From Salticus scenicus (Eukaryota > Arthropoda > Arachnida > Araneae > Salticidae), in NCBI GenBank assembly GCA_963930645.1, contig OZ005654.1, forward strand, positions 39,355,686-39,419,685: a stretch of DNA of 64,000 bases. Direction: 5' to 3'. The translations under genes were made by a program, and so were the position numbers. Below are positions 12,747 through 24,009 of this stretch, piece by piece (position 1 is the first letter of the stretch; the number at the start of each line of letters is the position of its first letter). The notes under the pieces are model-generated. The model was not told where the DNA came from, ran no database searches, and was given only the letters and a program-made list of their open reading frames with translations.

Positions 12747-13148
12747 ACGTTGGTCGCCTGTTGACAAAAAACGGGACCGTGGCGTCAATTTCAAGTTTCG
12801 CCGTGCGTCCACCCTGGCCTTCATTGGCCGAGGGTCACCTACACCGGCCTGTGCCCTCTCCCCCAGAGAGCAAGCCGTTCACACTGAAGATGCTTCCGAA
12901 TGGTCTTCGAGGGGGTGGAGGGCAAGAAAGTCCTCCTGCACTTAGTCCTAATCTTCCTAGTGTAGTGAAAATAGAACCACGACTGTCTTCACCCTGTGAT
13001 GCCTTCTCACCTCCACCTGGCAAAAAATCACGCCAAGATTGGCTACCATCACCACCTTCATTGGACTCCCTATCTCCGCCGCCCACGCTGAGTAATAATA
13101 ATGGACTATCACCCACCTCTAGTTACGATACATATTGTTCTACCAAAG
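12747..13148 (+). CDS. EcR: Ecdysone receptor, EcR-A isoform-specific coding exon (A/B domain, partial gene)
   Basis: This exon encodes the EcR-A N-terminal transactivation segment of the nuclear receptor that, with RXR/USP, binds ecdysteroids and drives moulting genes. The acceptor is TTTTTCAG ending at 12,746 and the donor is AAAG|GTAGGT at 13,149. Visible motifs in order are a unique N-terminal part rich in Pro, VVKIEP (12,962-12,979, a sumoylation-type KxE), GKKSRQDWLPSPP (13,019-13,057), and SPTSSYDTY (13,109-13,135). Insect EcR-A has the same order: KIEP, a basic patch followed by a DW motif and SPSP, then SYDPYSPTGK just before the common exon. The reading frame is open across the whole 402-base exon and ends in phase 1, giving Gly at the junction, as expected before the shared GRDDLS segment. 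If no upstream exon codes, the first Met is at 12,890 (A at -3). The zinc fingers and ligand-binding domain are not in this window. The main doubt is the exact N-terminus. Confidence 0.85.
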
Positions 13149-13488
13149 GTAGGTGGACAGATTTCATTCCATTGTGCAATCATATACTAGCAAAGATGCC
13201 ATTCCATAAAAGAGAGGCGTTTGCCTTCCACTGTTATGGTTTTTAAAAGAAATACTTGAGGAATAAAAATCTCTAGAATTTACTTCGAAGTTTTCCATTT
13301 TCGCAAATTTGTTAAATGGTTGTCAAATCCAAATGAATAACTGAATGAATTCTTCAATTTGACGAAAGTTATTGGAATGGCATCTTTGACTTGAGTTTGT
13401 ATAAAGCTTAACAGAAGGTCATCCAAAATTACTACGGAATTGCAAAGTCTTATCACAGAAAAGCTATAGCCGTGTAAATTTGGTATTA

Positions 13489-13520
<32 letters not shown>

Positions 13521-13602
13521 CGTGAGTTCATACCTCCATTTAATGAGTAGAAGTTTAAGTTTGAAACGTTCAATTTACAGGATGGATCCACTATGGTATA
13601 CC

Positions 13603-13749
13603 AGGCCTGTCCAACAACCCCCCCCCCCCCCTAAAAAAAAAAAAAAAAATTAAAAAAATTAAATAAATAAATAAATAAAATAAAATAAATAAAAAAATAA
13701 ATCGAGAGCCGTTTTGGAAATGTATTTAATTTTGGCGGGGCTGCACTGC

Positions 13750-13795
<46 letters not shown>

Positions 13796-14070
13796 CAAAT
13801 AGTATATGGCTTTAATTAGAGATATGTAAAAATATAAGACCCATGAGCCATGAGCACACACACATATTATTATTTGATTCTAATTTATTATATAGTAATT
13901 TTACAGTACCCAATCAAAAAAGTTACATTATAGCTCCAACGTACTTATGTTGGTAAGTACCCTGTCCGTCTTTACTGAGACGAGCTACAATTTAGTTTAA
14001 ACCTAACAAACTTTAAGTGAACCCCATACGGCCCAGGAGCCGCAAGTTTGCAACCCTTGCGACAGACTTG
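13603..14070. mobile_element. Possible hAT (Charlie-like) non-autonomous element
   Basis: The left end CAGGCCTGTCCAAC and the inverted right end CAAGTCTGTCGCAA resemble each other and the Charlie-type hAT terminus. Internal CGGGGCTGCACTGCC and ACGGCCCAGGAGCCGCAAG are also hAT-MITE-like. I could not find a clear 8-bp target duplication. An A/T microsatellite (TG then TA, 13,751-13,792) lies inside. Confidence 0.4.
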
Positions 14071-14492
14071 GTCTCTTTCATAAAGCCCTTGTTTTTATGT
14101 TTATAGAAGTTTCTCCTCTGGTTACATAATATTTTAGAAACACTGTTCGAGATGGATAGAAATTGATATCGGTCATCTTAGGAATTGTAATGCATCCATT
14201 TTTGCAATCTCTATAGTAACTTCGGACAGACATAATTAGTGCCTGATTGAAATGCTAACCAAGTAGTCAGTCCCCTTGTTTTGGGAATCAATTCCAATCC
14301 ACTTATTAACCCTGTAACTATTCATTATAATAATTACTTTGAGAATAATGATTTTTAGAGAAAAATTAATGTGCATATATATACATTAATATATTATATG
14401 TTAAATTCAGACCTTATCGGAAATATTTAATTTGTTTCGACGGTACAGCAAGAGAGGGCCCAGCTCCAAATATACACTAAGCTCACTTCACT

Positions 14493-14504
14493 TCACCTTG
14501 ACCT
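14493..14504 (-). promoter_or_regulatory. FTZ-F1/ERR-like extended half-site (DR0) in intron
   Basis: On the minus strand this reads AGGTCAAGGTGA: two directly abutting half-sites, containing TCAAGGTGA, one base from the FTZ-F1 consensus. It sits 1.3 kb downstream of the EcR-A exon in a non-repetitive segment (about 14,440-14,600) with better sequence complexity than its neighbours. FTZ-F1 is a known partner in the ecdysone cascade. A single-site match of this length also occurs by chance. Confidence 0.3.
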
Positions 14505-14859
14505 GATCCGGCCCTCTGGAAATGGTTCAGAGGAGATTATCGATTTGCAGTCGGACCATAGAGTAATGCTGCATAAAAACAAGCAGAGATTTGTCTGTGT
14601 GAAGTATTTACTTCCAAACAGTTGTGTATACAAAATGTACATAGGAGTAGTAATTTATTTTCCATGACATAATTTTCAAATTCCGTTTCACTTTTTCGAT
14701 GATCTTCTGCTTCAATAAATGTTATCCTAAAAAGGATTCCACTGAATTTTTAAAAATTTTTCACTGCATGCAATAGTTTCATTGATGAATGGCCATTTTT
14801 AACACAATTTTCTGCGTAAAATTTCGTATTCGTATGTTTATTTTAACTCTCCCGTTGTA

Positions 14860-15110
14860 AAAATGCACCACCAATGTCTGAGAGGTTCTGCTCGCAAAGC
14901 TCGTTAACTAAAGATGCTGGGTTCGAGCACAGGTCGCTCTCGTCGACTTAGCCGTTTGGAGTTTTCAGTGATTTTTTGCGAAACTCGCGTCAATACAGAC
15001 TAAGAACCCTCAGAAAGATCTCCTCGGAGGACATTTCACCCAGGCTTAGGACCGACGTGTAATCAACCAGATACACACCTGTCAGATTCACCCTTTCTCC
15101 CTTCTTGTAT
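14860..15110 (+). repeat. Possible tRNA-derived SINE
   Basis: GCTGGGTTCGAGCACAGGTC (around 14,918-14,937) resembles a tRNA T-arm with a degenerate pol III B box (GGTTCGAGCAC). It sits in a segment of higher complexity and G+C than its surroundings. An A box is not convincing and no target duplication was found. Confidence 0.25.
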
Positions 15111-15420
15111 AATCCTATGAAATTTTTGTTGCTTCGTATTATAAAGATCTATCATTCAAAAAGAAGTTTTTCGAATTTTAATTTTTTTAATTCCATTCTT
15201 TGAACAGGCCCCTCTTTGTCTTGGTGAACAATTTTTGAAAGGAAAATAATAATAAAGTTTAATTATCTTTTTTTGAGATTGAAAATTAGAGCCCTAAGTT
15301 TACTAAATAATTAAAATAAAATATTAAAATGTATTATTATTGTTTTTTTTTAATTGCTCACTTAAATAAGCGGCTACCCCACTCACATCCGTTGTAAAAT
15401 TAACAAAGGTCTGTACTGTA

Positions 15421-15704
15421 CACTGTTAAAAATGGTTTCTTAAAAATAAGCTAATTTGTCTCAAAATACCTCCGAAACTACTGTATACTTAACTGTATAC
15501 TTAAGTTTGAAAACTCATGTACTCATTTTTGAGTATATTGACATGCTCAAAAATGAGGTTGACCAATAAGAATCCCTGTATCCCCATGTTTGTCATGACA
15601 ATATACTCAAAAATGAGGACATGGTCATTCAAATTTAAGTGTATATTGTTTCGGAGCTATTTTGAGACAATTTAGCTCATTTTAAGAAACTATTTTTTAC
15701 AGTG
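15421..15704. mobile_element. Tc1/mariner-type MITE with about 57-bp inverted repeats
   Basis: TA is present on both sides (15,419-15,420 and 15,705-15,706). The left arm starts CACTGTTAAAAATGGTTTC and the right arm, inverted, CACTGTAAAAAATAGTTTC. Both continue through TTAAAAxxxAGCTAA, TTGTCTCAAAATA and CTCCGAAAC. The 284-base element has no coding frame. A second, inner inverted word pair (TACTCATTTTTGAGTATA and ATACTCAAAAATGAGG) is present. Confidence 0.75.
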
Positions 15705-15773
15705 TATAAAAGTTCTGTATCTGTGCTATGAGTTCAGTCAGAAGTCGGACCGAGTATCATACTGATCCCCCGC

Positions 15774-16085
15774 TAGAAATCCTTCAGTAAACCAGAGATA
15801 AGACAAGAGCTTAGTGCGCTTGCGCAGTGGACGGAAAAAAATGGCGGGCTGATTAAATTTCGTCCAAACTATGGCAACCTGGATTCCTAACCTTGGCGCA
15901 TAAGCGCAGTATGGGCTATTTATTTGTATTTTTCATAAGTGGGTTTGTATGAAGGTGTTCTAGTGCAGTGGTCGCCAAGTCTATGTTGGCGCTGCAGTTT
16001 TCCCTCAGGCGGTCGAAAGTAGCTTTGGACGAATCAGGAGTCATTGCCAGCATTGTCGTATCTCTGGTTTACTGAAGGATTTCTA
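15774..16085. mobile_element. Inverted-repeat MITE with 7-bp target duplication CCCCCGC
   Basis: TAGAAATCCTTCAGTAAACC at the left and its exact complement at the right end continue inward through AGAGATAxGACAA. The flanks are CCCCCGC at 15,767-15,773 and 16,086-16,092. The interior is unusually G+C-rich for this region (GCGCTTGCGCAG, ATGGCGGGCTG, GTTGGCGCTGCAG) and holds no transposase frame. The superfamily is not assigned. Confidence 0.7.
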
Positions 16086-16366
16086 CCCCCGCCTGTCATT
16101 TCTCATTTGTTTGTTTACTGTACTGGCATCTGGCTACAATATGGGTATAACCTTTTGAAGCATGAAATCAAAAATTATATATTTTATCCAAAGTAACGAC
16201 GCTAAAAAGTAAAAGAATAAATGTGCTTAAAAATTTTGATATATTTCCTAAATGATTATTTTTTATCAATAACAATAACACTAAATTTGTATAAATTGTG
16301 TTAATAATAATTTCCTGAACATTGCATAAAAAATTATCAATTAAGAGGGTAATAATATATATATAC

Positions 16367-16402
<36 letters not shown>

Positions 16403-16405
<3 letters not shown>

Positions 16406-18180
16406 TAATTTTTTTAGCACAATTTTCGTCAAAATTTACATCTTTTAATATTGATACTAAATTTAATAGTGATAGATAATTAATTATGTAAAATAAAAAA
16501 ATAAATAACCCGCGCTTTTCTCCCTCCTCCACCCCCCCCCCTTTTTTTTTTAAATTGTAGATTTTGTATATCATAGTTTCCAACTTTTCCGATTTTTTTT
16601 TTCTTTTTAGACACCACTATTTTAGAAGCCTTTGTCTTATTTAAAAATGTCAAATGCTAGTTTTACTCTAAATAAAGCAAAAAACGTTTATTAAGAAATG
16701 ATGATATTAAAAAATAGCGAGAGTTCGCACAAATAGTGTTTAATATACAATTTTTCTTTTCCACTTTAATTATTTACAAACTTGTAAATCTACATAGGAT
16801 GTAAAAGGATTAAAAAAAAAAAAAAAAAAAAAGGAAAACGAAAATAAAAGAATTCCAGAGTTGTTATGTATAAAATGTCTTCGAACTATATGTTTGTCCA
16901 ACTACTCAAAATATTTTAAAAGGATTTAATCTCCCATCAATTTTAAAATTCGTGATTAGTTTTTTAATGAAGATAATGACGTCAAGAAAAACTGCCTTTT
17001 AATTTCATGTTTTCTATGGGAAAAAAAATAATAACAATAAAATAATAATAATAATAATAATTCATTACATTTAAAATCGTTTCTTAGAAGTGCATTGGAA
17101 ACTTTGGAAGCACATAACACTTTTTTTTTTAATGACTTATTACCTAAAGGATGAAGAGCAATTACTAGAGCTTACATTAGAGAAAGACTGGAAGTGGTGG
17201 GCTGGGGGTGATGATCTTTTGGCCTTGTTAGCGACGAAGTAAAAGATTAAGCGGAATTTCAGCCAGAAAACAGATGCAAGCTCAAGGACATTTCGAAGAA
17301 AGAAAAACTTGGGATTTCAAGGACTGCCAATAGATGGCGCTACTTTTCAAGTGTGCGCCCTTGAATGGTTAAAGTCAGACTTATTAGTTTTTGTTTTTAA
17401 TTATTACTTGATTTCTTTTTAAGAAACCCGAAATATTCATTGAATATTATTTTCGATTTATTTGATTTTTTAGGCTGTTTATAATTTGTTCCAAAGAAAA
17501 ATGTTCAATGTTCATACAGAGTTTTTCCACTCACGATAATTACTTTTTTTTTTTTTTTTTTTTTCCCTAAAGCCAATAAAAATAACCCTGATATTTCGAA
17601 CAAATAAAGAAAATAATAATATTATAAAAATAATATTAATATAAATAATACAAATACATAAACCCTCGGAAAAAAATAATATCCATAATCTAAAAGAATA
17701 TGGATAATATTTTTTAAATTGATGTACACGTATTTTAATGTTTTCATTATGCCATCGTTCATTGTTACGAAGATTTAATTAATTCATTTCTTTTTTAAGG
17801 AAGATAATTTAAAACTTAACATTAATAATACTTTTTTTTTTTTTTTTTTTTTTTCGTATTTTCTTTCTTTCATTTTTTTACTTATTTAATATTTTAGAGA
17901 AAGTTAAAGTAAAAGAAAATAATTGAAAAACAAATACATTTCTTGTTTAATTTTTACATAATTTGTTTTTCATTCGTATAAATCTGCATGAAGAAAGTTA
18001 AAAAATAAAGAAAAATCATTGAAAAACAATTACATTCCTTGCTTAATTTTTTTTATTCGTATAACAAATTTTTCTTATTAAAAATGTTGGTTGCATCTGA
18101 AATAATAATATCTGTATAATCCTAAGTTCACTATAATTTCCCCCAATGTGTTTCCATTTCAGTTTAATCTTACTGTTATC
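16403..18180. other. Intronic DNA, mainly A+T-rich
   Basis: This holds many poly(A)/poly(T) runs and an ATA-type run at 17,037-17,062. The unique segment 17,150-17,380 contains CCAATAGATGGCGCTA (17,327-17,342), a CTCF-like word. No coding is seen. Confidence 0.45.
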
Positions 18181-18480
18181 TGTTTTCTTTCCTCTTCAAT
18201 AGAGGGCACTACCAGTCAATCATTTAGTCTTGCTTGAGTTGAGGTGCACACGTACGGCTTCTGAGAAAACTTAATTTCCGTTGAGGGACATAAACTTCGG
18301 TTTGCGACATGATAGAATCATGATATCGACTGATATAGGATTATTAAGCAGCATTCTGCTCCATCAGAAGTGTTATCGATTAGCTCTCTGAAGTAATGGC
18401 TGAAATAATTGCTATCTGGGACTTGGAGAGGAATCGACATATATCGTCCTCTCCCTCGCTTTCTCTAGATTTAAATAAAA
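18181..18480. promoter_or_regulatory. Unique intronic island with CTCF-like site
   Basis: This is a higher-complexity segment containing TCAATAGAGGGCACTA (18,196-18,211), resembling the CTCF core, and ACTTCGGTTTGCGACATG-type unique sequence. There is no open frame with splice signals. It is a candidate regulatory element on motif and composition only. Confidence 0.25.
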
Positions 18481-18630
18481 GTATTATTGGAATGGAGAAA
18501 AGGATAAGAAAAACAGTTTTATTAAAATGAAAATGTCATTTATGGGGCAGAATCTTTAATCTTTGTGAAAATAAATATCACCAGTCTGGGAAAAAAAAAA
18601 AACCTTGCATGAATATTTTTTTTTGTCCCC

Positions 18631-18681
18631 ATATTAAAAACAGAAATTTGACAAACAGGGTCAAATTTCTGTTTTTAATAT
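18631..18681. repeat. Perfect 22-bp inverted repeat with 7-base loop
   Basis: The arms at 18,631-18,652 and 18,660-18,681 are exact complements (each contains AAAAACAGAAATTTGAC or its complement) with loop AAACAGG. The hairpin is followed after three bases by a hammerhead-like core. It could be a transposon terminal hairpin or a small-RNA precursor; neither is shown. Confidence 0.8.
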
Positions 18682-18684
18682 GTC

Positions 18685-18720
18685 CTGATGATGCCCAGAT
18701 AAGCAGGGCGAAAAGTTTAG
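18685..18720 (+). ncRNA. Hammerhead-ribozyme-like motif
   Basis: CTGATGA (18,685-18,691), a helix GCCC/GGGC (18,693-18,696 with 18,706-18,709) and GAAA (18,710-18,713) match the hammerhead core. A GTC/GAC pair flanks it as a possible helix I. One extra base separates CTGATGA from helix II and helix III is tiny, so catalysis is uncertain. Minimal-helix-III hammerheads are known from Penelope-like retroelements. Confidence 0.35.
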
Positions 18721-19724
18721 ACTAAATATATTTGTTAAATTTTTATAATATTTTTAATGAAAGTTATAGTTTTTAATAAAAATATTTACGTGTTTAAAAG
18801 TGGTATTTTTACCTAATTTAAACAATGACACGTGGTTTTAAATATCTCTTTATGAGATGTGATTTCCTATACTTAGAATATATGTTCTTTATACTTAAAA
18901 AACACACACGCACACACACAAGCGCGGTCTAAGCTTGTCGAAAATTTAGGTAACTTATTGGTGGAAAGTGGACGACGAAACTTATTTCGATATCATTTCT
19001 TTGGGTCCTCGAAAACTTTTTTCTCCTTTTTATGATTGCACATATTTTTTCAATTTTTTTTTTTTTTTTAAAGTAGTTTTTAACCCGATCAGGTTATTAT
19101 GGGTCATTGGAGACTAAAGCCATTTTTCATTTGCCTCATACCTTAGAATTCGTATATAGAAGAAATACCTATGCATCGTGTCCATGATTTTTTCCGTAAA
19201 AATGCCATTCTTAAATTTTATTATGCAATTTGAATTTTTCAAATATCTCAGTTTGTTCAAAAGTTAGGAATTTTTTAGTAAATGCCTGCATCTTATGGAA
19301 ATGGGTGTATTTCTGATGAAAAATAAAATATTTGTTTAAATTATTTTTGTAATATTCATTGTTTGCCCGCTGGGGCGTAGAAAAAGGGAGGGGGGATTTA
19401 AGGCTGTTACTAAATTAAAAACTAATTTCAAATAATTCAGAGGATTTTTTTATCTACGCCATTCTTTGTAGCTCATTCGACTCCTTTTGAGTAGCTCTCT
19501 GCATTGTTTATAAATTCCACACGCACCACATATTGTACTTAAATTCAACACAGCATATCTATATATATAACAACACAACCTGAGATGCACTTCGAGTCGT
19601 TTCCAACCATAATCCTAATGTAACAGAATTCTTTTGTGTGGCTCTAAAAATAAAAAACAAATGATTAATTATACCTTATTCTACGTGAAACATTTTTTTG
19701 CGCATATCAAAAGTATATTGTAGG

Positions 19725-19950
19725 CAGGGCATGAAACTAGCAGTCGTTAGTTGTATTTTGCAACTAAATATTTCATTTTGACGACCATAGATTTATACCT
19801 AGTCTTCACTTTGACGCCTAACATTCTTTTTCCAAATGTGTAAATAACAGTTTTAAAATGGCTCCTTAGTACAAACATAATATGGCAACTAAGAAAACAA
19901 TGTCAGTTGCCATTTGGCACCCAACTTGCTGATTCTAATTTCGACCCCTG
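19725..19950. mobile_element. hAT MITE with perfect 8-bp target site duplication
   Basis: ATTGTAGG occurs at 19,717-19,724 and again at 19,951-19,958, directly flanking a 226-base element. Its ends are CAGGGCATGAAACTAGCA and, inverted, CAGGGGTCGAAATTAGAATC. Eight-base duplications and CAGGG ends are the hallmark of hAT elements. The interior has repeated GTTGCxATT-type words but no frame. Confidence 0.75.
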
Positions 19951-21229
19951 ATTGTAGGATTTAATTATCCTCAATGCTCTTTTACATTATTCTCTCAATT
20001 TATTTTATCCTCCATTTTCTTTTACATTAATTACTCAGTTTGTTTTCTCGCGATGGCAACAGCAAGATTGATGTTAGCACATTGTTGCGCGTTAAAACTC
20101 TCAGAAGTTGAAGTATCGACGCGGGAACTGGCGCGTTCCTATCTTTCATATTTTCATATGTTAATAAATATTTTTTATGTTATTGAACAGACCCCAGTCT
20201 AAAGATTTTAAAATGTATCAGCTAGAAATTTCGCCCGTAGACGTAATGCATTTAATTTTATTTGTTTCTCTCTGTATATGTGCTATTTCAATAAAAAGTT
20301 TTTGTTATGCTCATTCTTCCTCTTTCTTTCTCTCCACACACACACATACACAGGGAGATGAAAGAGACAGACTGGTCATCAGCTAAAAACCTGTGATTTT
20401 TGGTTTAACCCTTTAACGTTCATTGGCTTCGCAGCGAAACCAAACATTTGACATAATTTAACAATTTTTATGCAGCAGTTTTTTTTTTTTTTTTTTTTTT
20501 AACATTTCCCCCTTGTTTTAATCAGGTTTTAAACTTTTGTTCCTTTTCTGTTCTGTAGACAGCAGCACTATTCCAAAATTGAACAAATAATGCTTCAAAG
20601 GAAGCTAAATGCATGAGTCACTTGAAATTTCTTAGCGTGCGCGAGTGCGAATTGCTGGTTTGATGATGCCCTCACGTCTAGTTTTTTTTTTTTTTTTTTT
20701 TTTTTTTTCATTTAATGAAGAGCTGGACTATTATTTTCACCTGAAACAACTTTTACGAGTTTTTGTAGTCGATAATGTTTACTTGCAAAGTGTTTCATTT
20801 ATTAAATTTAATATTATTTGAATTTAATAAGGTTAACTTATAGATGTTTCAAACCAAAAATTTCTCGAAAAGGAACAATGCTGATTTTTTATTTTTTAAA
20901 TATTTATGATCAGCTATGTGCCTAAAAGCCATTTTTAAAATTAGTTTAATAATTTTTAAAATAAATTAAGTAGTGAACGTTAAAGGATTAAAAAGAAAAA
21001 AAAAAAAAACTTAAATGGTGTGAATTAACCAAAACACAATTTCGAAAAATTGACCTTAAAATAACACTTTCTCTTCCATATATGGGTAAGCGAAAGCAGA
21101 AATAAAGTAAAAATAATAATGAATGAATGAATAAATTAATAGTAAGAGATTGAAAGAAAGTATTTCTAGACCATTGTCGAGAATGTTTCACTGATTTGGT
21201 CTTAAAATCACAAAAAATAGTCCTCCTTT

Positions 21230-21720
21230 TCCTTCGGGACTGTCACAGTATTTTCGACCGCGAGACAATGTCGTAATCAATTGAGCATCTATATTCATTT
21301 TTCTTTCACGCGTGTCCGCACTGGCCATTGGCCGGTGCTGATGCCTCTCGCACGATAACGTCCGAAGCCGAAAAACAATGCCATTGTGTTTGTGCGGTTC
21401 GTGGGTTACTCGGATACATACCTCCTTTTTCTCCATCTACCTACCTACCTGCGCACATTTTACGAATAATGAACAGGCGAGTTCAAGGACAGGAGTTCAA
21501 AAACTCGACGCTGGAACAGGTTCTGCCGCTTCTCTCTCTCCTTTTATTTTGTTTTAATGATATCTCTGGTGTGTGTGTTTTAGATGCAACAGGCAACCCT
21601 TTTCTGCCCATTACAGGCTTGTGGGAAATGGACGGCGGAGGAAATGAACCGAAATGGGGAAAAAAAGGCAAGAGGTGGGGGGGGGGGGGGCATGAGCGGC
21701 CATTTTATTTCTACAGCAAC
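21230..21720. promoter_or_regulatory. G+C-richer unique island, possible regulatory element
   Basis: CpGs are frequent here (ACGCGTGTCCGCAC, TCGCACGATAACGTCCGAAG) while flanking DNA is A+T-rich. Two overlapping open frames exist, but their translations show no family motif and no good splice pair brackets them, so I do not call a gene. An unannotated 5' exon or enhancer remains possible. Confidence 0.25.
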
Positions 21721-21980
21721 AAATTTGAAAGTTGATTCCTTTTGAGACGATGATGCCCTGTGGAATGCTTAAACTTGAAAAATTATACCTTTCTGTCGCT
21801 CTTATCGGATTTTCTTGCTGATTGCCCGAGCACGTTTTAAATATTTAAAGATTCCGGCTTATAATATATCTTAATCGCTTGTCACTGATATCATAATTTC
21901 TGAATGAAGAAAGGCATCATTATTATTATTAAAATAAAATCTTAAGAAGGAATTTTGGCCTAACTTTCCATTTTCTTTAT

Positions 21981-22574
21981 TACTTTCTTCTATATGTAAT
22001 ATAGAGAAAGTATTGGATTCGCGAAAATTTTCGACCTCCGTTTTTTGACGGATCTACACGTTTTGGGATGTCCTGAACACGAATTGATAGTTTTTAAAAA
22101 ATGTCTGTCTGTCTGTGTGTCTGTCTGTCTGTGTGTCTGTATCATTTTTTTGTGGACGCTGTATCTCACGAACATATGAATGAAATTTAACCAAACTTGG
22201 TATTTAGTTGCACCCTGACATGAACTGGTGCCCATTAGATTTGGGGATCAATAGCTCAACAGGTGGCGCTGGAATCGCATTTTATGCAAATTTTTAACAT
22301 GGCAGCATAGGACAAAATTCCGTATAAATGGGCATAATGAGAGTTATTTTAAACTTGTGATTGTAAAATTAATTTGAATTATTGATGATAGTAGTAGTTA
22401 ACTAGGAAAAAAAAATTGTGCATGGGGGGGCATCGGTTCCCCCCCCCCCCTGGGGGGTTAAATTTTGAAGATGGGTATCATTCGAAAGATCTCGTCAATA
22501 CCTTTAAAACGAATGGTTGAACCATAAATCTGTGATAATTTAAAACAAAGTTATCGATTTTTTTTACTTTTACC

Positions 22575-22605
<31 letters not shown>

Positions 22606-22608
22606 TTC

Positions 22609-22647
<39 letters not shown>

Positions 22648-22716
22648 TGTTACTGATTGAATATGTATAGGAAAATATAGAAGAAAGTCTTGTGGTGGCC
22701 ACAACATACTAGTTTT
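21981..22716 (+). repeat. Five-copy interspersed family, copy 3 (most complete)
   Basis: It spans TACTTTCTTCTATATGTAAT to GTGGTGGCCACAACATACTAG. The near-end word ATATAGAAGAAAGT at 22,675-22,688 is the inverted complement of the start. It contains CAACAGGTGGCGCTGG, a C10 block before a TGGGG block, and two long A/T runs near the 3' end. Confidence 0.65.
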
Positions 22717-22918
22717 TAGAATGAGATATCATAGTTGCCAGTTGGTACGTTACCCCTAACTATAGATAGAACCTCTGCCCTCCGTCCGACAAGAATGTCG
22801 TTTTTTAGTAGTTGAAATAAAAATGCTTAAAGGAAATTTGGGAAATAATAATAACCATTAAAATCTCACATGATACTGGTTAGATTTGTCACTGTACTTT
22901 CTGTTAAATAATTATATT

Positions 22919-23215
22919 GATAGTGGTTGGGTTTTACGTCGCACTAGTGCTGCGCAGATGGGCAATTGCGACTGTCTGGGACACACCATCACAATTTTGA
23001 TCCTCCACGCCTCCACGGAAGGGATGGCTCTCCCGCTTCGGTGACCCCCAGAGGTATAATTTTTGATGGGAACATGGAGGACATTGCGGCCACGACAGAT
23101 TTTACGTGCACCAGCCACCATTAGTATACACGACGGTCTTTGGCCGGCTCGAGTACCGAACCCGCAATCTTCCAATTACGAGGCCGGCGCTCTACCGACT
23201 GGGCTACCGCGGCCC
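22919..23215 (-). mobile_element. tRNA-derived SINE with target site duplication
   Basis: On the minus strand the head reads like a tRNA: A box within GGTAGCCCAGTCGGTAGAGC, anticodon-arm-like CCTCGTAATTGG (CGT, Thr-like) and B-box-like GGGTTCGGTACTCGAGCC. The body ends in GACGTAAAACCCAACCACTA. A duplicated GTTAAATA plus similar following bases flanks it (22,903-22,918 and 23,216-23,231). The B box departs from GGTTCGANTCC, so pol III activity is doubtful. The open frame inside it is not a gene. Confidence 0.75.
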
Positions 23216-23577
23216 GTTAAATAGCTATAATAATAACATTTCTCAGGTATTTTAGACTTAAGATTTTATAGATTTGTTTAAATTGTGAGCGACTGTTGAT
23301 TTTTTTTTTTTTTTTTTTTTTTTCGTTGGTACTTCCTTTTTGTAATAATCTATAATATTATTTAAACAATCGATTTCAACTGGCTTGGATAAGATTTTTT
23401 TTTTTTTTAATCAAAATTTCGAGTTTAAATAGTTTTTGTATCAATTTTTGGTTAATTTTCATCATTATCATTTGTTTGTGTATTATCGTCTCGCCACACA
23501 ATAAACAAAATATTGATTGTTCAATTATATTATTAAAAATATTATTATGGTGTCCTCTTTCAAAAGAAAACTCCTTG

Positions 23578-23610
<33 letters not shown>

Positions 23611-23804
23611 ATTACAAATAAAATCTGCGCCTCAGTGTTTTATTAAAGGCACAGTAACACATAGAGTCTAGCCTTTGCTTCAATGATTTTTTTCGTCTAC
23701 AGACTCATATTTCATGGATAGATAACTTACACATAATTATGATATTTATTCCTAAATAAACTCATTTTAAAACAGACATTTTTATTTTAATTCCATTAAA
23801 AATG

Positions 23805-23836
<32 letters not shown>

Positions 23837-24009
23837 TATATAAAATTTGTTGTAAGACAAAAAAAAAGTAATTAATTCTTTTTCAAAGTCGTATTTCTAA
23901 TTAGAAGGTCAACGTTTGGAATACTTTTTTCTCATCTCCTTTCATACTTATTTTTACGACACTTTTTTTTTTTTAACCCCTCCCCCTTCTTTTTTCCAAA
24001 CCTTCTTTT

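Noticed and set aside
12835..13116. 93-codon open frame on the minus strand across the EcR-A exon
   Set aside because: It is the antisense shadow of the proline/serine-rich EcR-A coding exon.
21328..21735. 135-codon open frame on the + strand
   Set aside because: Translation ends in low-complexity Gly/Lys from a G-run, has no family motif, and is matched by open frames in other frames and on the other strand.
22912..23175. 87-codon minus-strand open frame
   Set aside because: It lies wholly within the tRNA-derived SINE and reflects its G+C-rich tRNA-like head and body.
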